Assembly: GCA_963761525.1 (NCBI GenBank)
Contig: CAVXHG010000008.1
Coordinates: forward strand, 124,001 to 188,000
DNA length: 64,000 nucleotides
Source of the DNA: BOG-931 sp963761525
GTDB lineage: Bacteria; Pseudomonadota; Alphaproteobacteria; Rhizobiales; Xanthobacteraceae
Reading direction: 5' to 3'
A model generated the notes under the pieces. That model ran no database searches. It saw only the letters and a program-made list of their open reading frames with translations, and was not told the origin of the DNA. This document shows positions 59,460 through 64,000 of this stretch, in pieces (positions within the stretch are counted from its first letter, which is position 1; each line of letters opens with the position of its first letter). The position numbers and the translations under genes were made by a program.

Positions 59460-62400
59460 ATGATCTCCAAGTTTTTCATCGAGCGGCCGGTTCTCGCGAA
59501 TGTCCTCGCGATCCTGATGGTTTTGATCGGCGCCGTAGCGCTCTACGGCTTGCCTGTCGCGCAATATCCCGACGTTGTCCCGCCGACCGTGCAAGTGACC
59601 ACGCGTTATCCGGGCGCCAGCGCCAGGACGCTGATGGATACCGTTGCGCTGCCGATCGAGCAGCAGGTCAACGGCGTCGAGAACATGATTTACATGCAAT
59701 CGACCAGCGCCAGCGACGGCACTTACACGCTCACGGTCACGTTCAATATCGGCACCAATCTCGATAACGCGCAGATCCTGGTGCAGAACCGCGTCGCGAG
59801 CGCGCTATCGCAACTGCCGCAAGCCGTGCAGGCGCAGGGCGTGACCGTGCAGAAGCGCTCAACGTCGATCCTGCTGTTCGTCACCTTGACCTCGCCCGAC
59901 GGCCGCTTCGACAGCCTTTATCTCGCCAACTACGCCACCATTAATCTGAAGGACGAGTTGTCGCGCCTGCCGGGCGTCGGCAACGTCAACGTGTTCGGCG
60001 CCGGTCAATACTCGATGCGGATCTGGCTTGATCCGGACAAGCTGAAAGCGCGCAGCCTCAACGCGCAGGACGTGGTCGCTGCGTTGCAGCAGCAGAGCCA
60101 GCAGGTGACGGCAGGGCAGGTGGGTATGCCGCCGGCGCCGTCCGGCGTCGATTTCCAGTACACCATCGATCTTTCCGGCCGGCTCTCCGACGTCGAGCAG
60201 TTCGAGAACGTCATCGTCAAGACCGGGAGCGACGGCCAGATCACGCGGCTGCAGGACGTCGGGCGTGTCGAGCTTGGCGCGCAGACCTACGGGCAAGTGT
60301 TCACGCTCGACGGCAAGCAGGCGGCGGGCATCGGCATCTACCAGTCGCCCGGCGCCAATGCGCTCGACGTCGAACACGTCGTCAAAGATAAAATGGCGCA
60401 GCTGGCGAAGCAATTTCCGCAAGGCCTGACTTCCTCTGTGCCGTTTGACACCACGGTCTTCGTCAACGCCTCGATCCATGAAGTCTACAAGACCCTGATT
60501 GAAGCGGGGGTGCTGGTGCTGATCGTGATCCTGGTCTTCCTCCAGGACTGGAGCGCGATGCTGGTGCCGGCGACGACCGTGCCGGTGACGATTATCGGCG
60601 CTTTCGCCGCGATGTACGCGCTTGAGTTCACCGTGAATTTTTCGACACTGTTCGCCATCGTGCTGTCGATCGGCATCGTGGTCGATGACGCGATCGTCGT
60701 GGTCGAAGGCGCGGCCCATAATGTCGAAAAGGGCATGAGCGGCCATGACGCTGCGATCAGCGCCATGAACGAGCTTTTGGGTCCCATTATCGGCATCACC
60801 CTGGTGCTGATGTCGGTGTTCCTGCCGGCGGCGTTCCTGCCGGGTCTTACCGGCCGGATGTATGCGCAGTTCGCGCTGGTGATCGCTGCGACCGCGATGC
60901 TCTCCGCCATCAATGCCGCGACGTTGAAGCCGACCCAGTGCGCGATGTGGTTGCGCCCGCCGGTGCCGAACGAGAAGAAGAACTTCTTTTATCGCGGCTT
61001 CAATTCGGTCTACGACCGATTCGAGCGCCGCTATGCAGGGCTGATCGGCCATATGGTCGCCCATGCGGGCGTGATGACGATCATCGCCTTCATCATCATA
61101 GGACTGGCGTTCTTCGGCTTGTCACGGGTGCCGACGGGCTTTCTGCCGATCGAAGACCAGGGCTATTTGCTCGCCGCGGTGCAACTGCCGGATGGCGCCG
61201 CGATTTCCCGCACCCAGGCGGCGCTCGATCAGGTCTCCGCTATTGCGCAGAAGGATTCCAGCGTCGATCAGGTCTTGACCATCGCCGGCGTTTCGGCGCT
61301 CGACAATAACGCCACCCTCGCCAATGCCGGCGTCGCCTATATCGTGCTCAAGGATTGGAGCGAGCGGCCCGATCTCCGTACGGTCTTTCCGCGTCTGTCG
61401 CAGGCGCTGGCGGCCGTCGATGCGCGTGTGATCGTGTTGCCGCCGCCGCCGATTCAGGGCATCGGCAATGCTGGCGGCTTCACCATGCAGGTCGAACTGC
61501 GTGACGGCAGTTCGGATTTTGAAAAGCTGCAAAGCGTCACCAACACGATGGTCGTCAACGCGCAGTCGCAGAGCGCGTTGCAGCGCGTTTCGACATCGTT
61601 CCGCGCCACCGCGCCGCAATTGCGGGTCGAGGTCGATCGCACCAAAGCACAAACGCTGGGCGTTACCATCGATCAGGTGTTCTCGACGCTTGCGACCTAT
61701 TTCGGCTCGACCTACGTGGTGCAATTCAACAAGTTCGGCCGGGTGTTTCAGGTCTACGCCCAGGCGGATTCGCAATTCCGGCTGCGGCCGCGCGATATCG
61801 AGAATCTTTCGGTGCGAAATAACCAGGGCAACATGGTTCCGCTCGGCACGGTTGCTTCGGTGACGCCGGCTGTCGGTACGCCACTGATCAGCCTTTACAA
61901 TCTCTATCCGTCGTCGAGCATCATCGGACTGCCTGCTGCCGGATTCAGTTCCGGCGAAGCCATCCATCTGATGGAGGAGAATGCGGCGAAGACGCTGCCG
62001 CCCGGCGCCGACACCGAATGGACCGCGATGTCGTTCCAGGAGAAGATCGTCGGCAATCAGATGTATTTCGTTTTCGCCATGGCGATGCTGCTGGTCTATC
62101 TGGTGCTCGCCGGACAATACGAAAGCTGGTACACGCCGCTTGCGGTCATCCTCTCGGTGCCGCTGGCGCTGGTCGGGCCGGTTGCGGTGCTGGAAGGACT
62201 GCACATTGACAACAATCTCTACACCCAGATCGGCTTGATCCTCTTGATCGCGCTGTCGGCCAAGAACGCCATTCTTATCGTCGAGGTGGCGCGCGAGCAC
62301 CGCGTGCGTGACGGCAGGAGCATCGTCGATGCTGCGGTGGATGCCGCACGCGCCCGGTTCCGCCCGATCCTGATGACCTCGTTTGCTTTTATTCTTGGCG

Positions 62401-62591
62401 TCGCGCCGCTGGTGATCGCGACCGGCGCGGGCGCCAGCGCGAGAAAATCGATCGGCATCACCGTATTTAGCGGCATGATCGCCTCGACCTGCCTTGCGGT
62501 CTTGTTCGTGCCGTCACTCTTCGTGGTGATCCAGCGCTTCGAGGAGTGGCGCGCGGCGCGCAAGCACCCGCGCATCCAGCCCGCGGAATAA
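59460..62591 (+). CDS. RND multidrug efflux pump, HAE1 (AcrB-like)
   Basis: A 1043-residue proton-driven trimeric pump. It starts MISKFFIERPVLANVLAIL, with the first membrane helix, and shows the proton-relay Asp pair in GIVVDDAIVVVEGA near residue 408 and the Lys in LSAKNAILIVEVAREH near 940. Two large periplasmic loops with the porter and docking domains lie at about 40-330 and 560-870. Length and motifs fit HAE1 pumps for hydrophobic drugs. It lies fifteen bases after the adaptor gene, and the pair interrupts the pal-cpoB order. No dedicated regulator gene is adjacent. Confidence 0.96.
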   Translation: MISKFFIERPVLANVLAILMVLIGAVALYGLPVAQYPDVVPPTVQVTTRYPGASARTLMDTVALPIEQQVNGVENMIYMQSTSASDGTYTLTVTFNIGTNLDNAQILVQNRVASALSQLPQAVQAQGVTVQKRSTSILLFVTLTSPDGRFDSLYLANYATINLKDELSRLPGVGNVNVFGAGQYSMRIWLDPDKLKARSLNAQDVVAALQQQSQQVTAGQVGMPPAPSGVDFQYTIDLSGRLSDVEQFENVIVKTGSDGQITRLQDVGRVELGAQTYGQVFTLDGKQAAGIGIYQSPGANALDVEHVVKDKMAQLAKQFPQGLTSSVPFDTTVFVNASIHEVYKTLIEAGVLVLIVILVFLQDWSAMLVPATTVPVTIIGAFAAMYALEFTVNFSTLFAIVLSIGIVVDDAIVVVEGAAHNVEKGMSGHDAAISAMNELLGPIIGITLVLMSVFLPAAFLPGLTGRMYAQFALVIAATAMLSAINAATLKPTQCAMWLRPPVPNEKKNFFYRGFNSVYDRFERRYAGLIGHMVAHAGVMTIIAFIIIGLAFFGLSRVPTGFLPIEDQGYLLAAVQLPDGAAISRTQAALDQVSAIAQKDSSVDQVLTIAGVSALDNNATLANAGVAYIVLKDWSERPDLRTVFPRLSQALAAVDARVIVLPPPPIQGIGNAGGFTMQVELRDGSSDFEKLQSVTNTMVVNAQSQSALQRVSTSFRATAPQLRVEVDRTKAQTLGVTIDQVFSTLATYFGSTYVVQFNKFGRVFQVYAQADSQFRLRPRDIENLSVRNNQGNMVPLGTVASVTPAVGTPLISLYNLYPSSSIIGLPAAGFSSGEAIHLMEENAAKTLPPGADTEWTAMSFQEKIVGNQMYFVFAMAMLLVYLVLAGQYESWYTPLAVILSVPLALVGPVAVLEGLHIDNNLYTQIGLILLIALSAKNAILIVEVAREHRVRDGRSIVDAAVDAARARFRPILMTSFAFILGVAPLVIATGAGASARKSIGITVFSGMIASTCLAVLFVPSLFVVIQRFEEWRAARKHPRIQPAE

Positions 62592-62625
62592 GCAGAACAG
62601 TCACAATTTGGACGCAGGATTCGCT

Positions 62626-63687
62626 ATGTTAGGCCTTGCCTATTCACCAAACACGATGTCGGCGATGCTCCGCCCTGTTTTCCTTGCTGCTGCGTTTTCC
62701 CTTGCGCTTTCGATCTGTCCCGCCAGTGCGCAAGACTCGGATTCCGATGTTGTGACGCGGCTGGACCGCCTTGAGGGCGCGATCCGCGACCTCACCGGCA
62801 ATATCGAGCAGTTGCAGTATCGCAATCAGCAGCTTGAACAGCAGGTGCAGCGTTTGCAGGCGCAAATCCCGGGTGGGGCGCCTGCCGCTTCGGCTCCCCC
62901 GCCGCCGGCGCAACGACCGAGTGCGCCATACCAGCAGCAGGCTGCGCCTTATCCGCAGCCTCAGAGTGCTCCTTATCAGCAACCAGCTCCGATCATGGCG
63001 CCGGAGCCTGCCGGGTCAGCGCCGGTCGATCAGGCGCCAGGCGGCCGGCGTGGCGATGCGTTCAATCCAGCGCTTAGTCCGGGGGCGCCGGGCGCGCCCC
63101 GGCCGCTCGGCACCAGCACGACGGCGACTGAACCGCCGCCGCCGGTGTCCGACGACCACGGCGGCGGCCCGCGTCAGCCGGGTGCGCCACTCGATCTCTC
63201 GACGATGTCGTCAAACGCTGCAGCCGTGCCGCAGGGTGTGCCGCCGCCGCCTCCGGTCAATCCGAATGCGACCGGTGCCATGCAGGCGTCGTTACCGCCC
63301 CCCGAGACGCCGAAAGATCAGTACGACCTCGCGTACAGTTATCTTCAGCACAAAGACTACCCTCATGCGGCCGAGGGGTTTCGGACATTCCTAAAGCAAT
63401 ATCCGAGCGACCGGATGACGCCGGAAGCGCAATACTGGCTTGGCGAGAGCCTGTTCCAGAGCCAGCAGTACCGCGACGCCGCCGAAGCATTTCTTACCCT
63501 CTCGACCAAGTACGACACGACGGCGAAGGCGCCCGACGCGCTGCTCAAGCTCGGCATGTCGCTCGCGGCACTCAACGAAAAGGAAGCAGCCTGCGCCTCG
63601 CTCGGTGAAGTGTTGCGGAAATATCCGCGAGCCTCGCTCAACGTGAAGCAAAGCGTTGACCGGGAACAGAAGCGTGTCGGCTGCTGA
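62626..63687 (+). CDS. cpoB: Tol-Pal system protein CpoB (YbgF)
   Basis: A 353-residue periplasmic protein. After a signal peptide (VFLAAAFSLALSICPASAQ) comes a coiled coil (RLDRLEGAIRDLTGNIEQL and QYRNQQLEQQVQRLQAQ) for trimerisation, a long Pro/Ala/Gln-rich linker (about 85-225), and a C-terminal TPR domain (DQYDLAYSYLQHKDYPHAA, YPSDRMTPEAQYWLGESL). CpoB coordinates peptidoglycan synthesis with Tol action. The linker is longer and more repetitive than in E. coli. ATG 62626 has AGGA seven bases upstream; ATG 62656 is an alternative. Confidence 0.92.
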   Translation: MLGLAYSPNTMSAMLRPVFLAAAFSLALSICPASAQDSDSDVVTRLDRLEGAIRDLTGNIEQLQYRNQQLEQQVQRLQAQIPGGAPAASAPPPPAQRPSAPYQQQAAPYPQPQSAPYQQPAPIMAPEPAGSAPVDQAPGGRRGDAFNPALSPGAPGAPRPLGTSTTATEPPPPVSDDHGGGPRQPGAPLDLSTMSSNAAAVPQGVPPPPPVNPNATGAMQASLPPPETPKDQYDLAYSYLQHKDYPHAAEGFRTFLKQYPSDRMTPEAQYWLGESLFQSQQYRDAAEAFLTLSTKYDTTAKAPDALLKLGMSLAALNEKEAACASLGEVLRKYPRASLNVKQSVDREQKRVGC

Positions 63688-64000
63688 GCAAGCCGTTTCC
63701 GATCGAGAAGCGAGCGGGCTATTCCGCGGACTTGAAGATTTGCCCGGCCTCGTGCTGGCGGTTTCCGGCGGGCCTGAACTCGACCGCGCTTCTTGTCCTC
63801 GCCGCCCGTTGGGCGAAACAACTCAAGCGCGCGCCGAAGCTGATCGCGTTGACCGTCGATCACGGCTTGCGGCCCGAAGCCGCGCGCGAGGCGGCGGCCG
63901 TTAAGAAAATCGCCGGCCGGCTGGGCCTGCCGCATCGCACGCTGCGCTGGCGCGGGGAAAAACCGCGTAACGGATTGCAGGAAGCAGCGCGCAACGCCCG
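63674..64000 (+). pseudogene. tilS: tRNA(Ile)-lysidine synthase, 5' part, one frameshift
   Basis: The start of TilS, which modifies C34 of tRNA-Ile(CAU) to lysidine so that it reads AUA. The GTG at 63674 overlaps the cpoB end by fourteen bases. The N-terminus contains LVLAVSGGP, the PP-loop ATP motif (SGGxDS), but an extra A near 63777 shifts the frame inside it; in the next frame it continues as STALLVLAARWAKQLKRAP, ALTVDHGLRPEAAREA and LGLPHRTLRW to the window end. The gene is essential in most bacteria, so an insertion error is likely. The rest lies outside the window. Confidence 0.85.

Noticed and set aside
59859..62300. Two long minus-strand frames opposite the RND pump
   Set aside because: Antisense shadows with His/Arg/Asp-rich composition; the pump frame is unbroken and fully conserved.
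1..64000. tRNA or rRNA genes
   Set aside because: No cloverleaf-like segment with a GGTTC-type arm at proper spacing, and no rRNA-like conserved blocks, were recognised by eye.

Overview
The window looks like a chromosomal segment of an alphaproteobacterium of the order Hyphomicrobiales, close to Bradyrhizobium, Rhodopseudomonas or the Xanthobacteraceae. The grounds are high-GC coding sequence, the tkt-gap-pgk-fba order with a thiE-like gene, DUF4164-zapA-6S RNA-fau, ruvC-ruvA-ruvB-ybgC and tolQRAB-pal-cpoB-tilS, small proteins typical of Bradyrhizobium relatives (DUF4167-like, DUF1488-like, DUF2852), and a BUG-type solute-binding protein. No plasmid, phage, CRISPR or tRNA signature was seen.

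Layout. 0-6.4 kb: a groEL copy with no groES beside it, surrounded by about ten very small, mostly hydrophilic proteins on both strands. 6.4-12.4 kb: a soluble transhydrogenase gene (frameshifted), creA, a BUG binding protein, an FAD monooxygenase and small exported proteins. 12.4-16.1 kb: a likely acquired island holding a Tat-exported calpain-like cysteine protease with three propeller-type repeats, a large Asn/Thr-rich beta protein and an IS91-type transposase remnant. 16.4-26.6 kb (minus strand): a MetE-like protein, TPR and Sel1 proteins, then the central carbon operon read tkt-gap-pgk-fba-thiE-sel1. 26.9-30.6 kb: DUF4164, zapA, a probable 6S RNA, fau, a YmdB-type phosphoesterase and yebC. 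30.5-35.8 kb: two divergent citrate-synthase-like genes (one fused to a helix-turn-helix), an amidohydrolase, a hydrolase and a TSUP transporter. 36-40.8 kb: ruvC, lysE-like, ruvA, cytidine deaminase, ruvB, gfa, ybgC and ogt.

40.8-53.6 kb is an accessory block separating ybgC from tolQ, which are normally neighbours. Its minus-strand part reads formylglycine-generating enzyme, sulfatase, sulfatase, HAD phosphatase, two DUF1254 proteins, DUF3302, HlyD-type adaptor and a beta-barrel porin-like protein. I read it as a self-contained exported sulfatase system: the FGE activates the cysteine of both Tat-exported sulfatases in the cytoplasm, and the rest handles periplasmic products or transport. 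53.8-64 kb: tolQ-tolR-tolA-tolB-pal, an RND efflux pair inserted in the cluster, cpoB and the start of tilS.

An important caveat: at least six genes (sthA, pgk, an alpha/beta hydrolase, a porin-like gene, one DUF1254 gene and tilS) are broken by frameshifts, nearly all readable as single inserted bases, while the protein on each side stays well conserved. Since pgk and tilS are normally needed, I favour insertion-type sequencing errors over real gene decay, although the DUF1254 gene with five or more shifts could be a true pseudogene.
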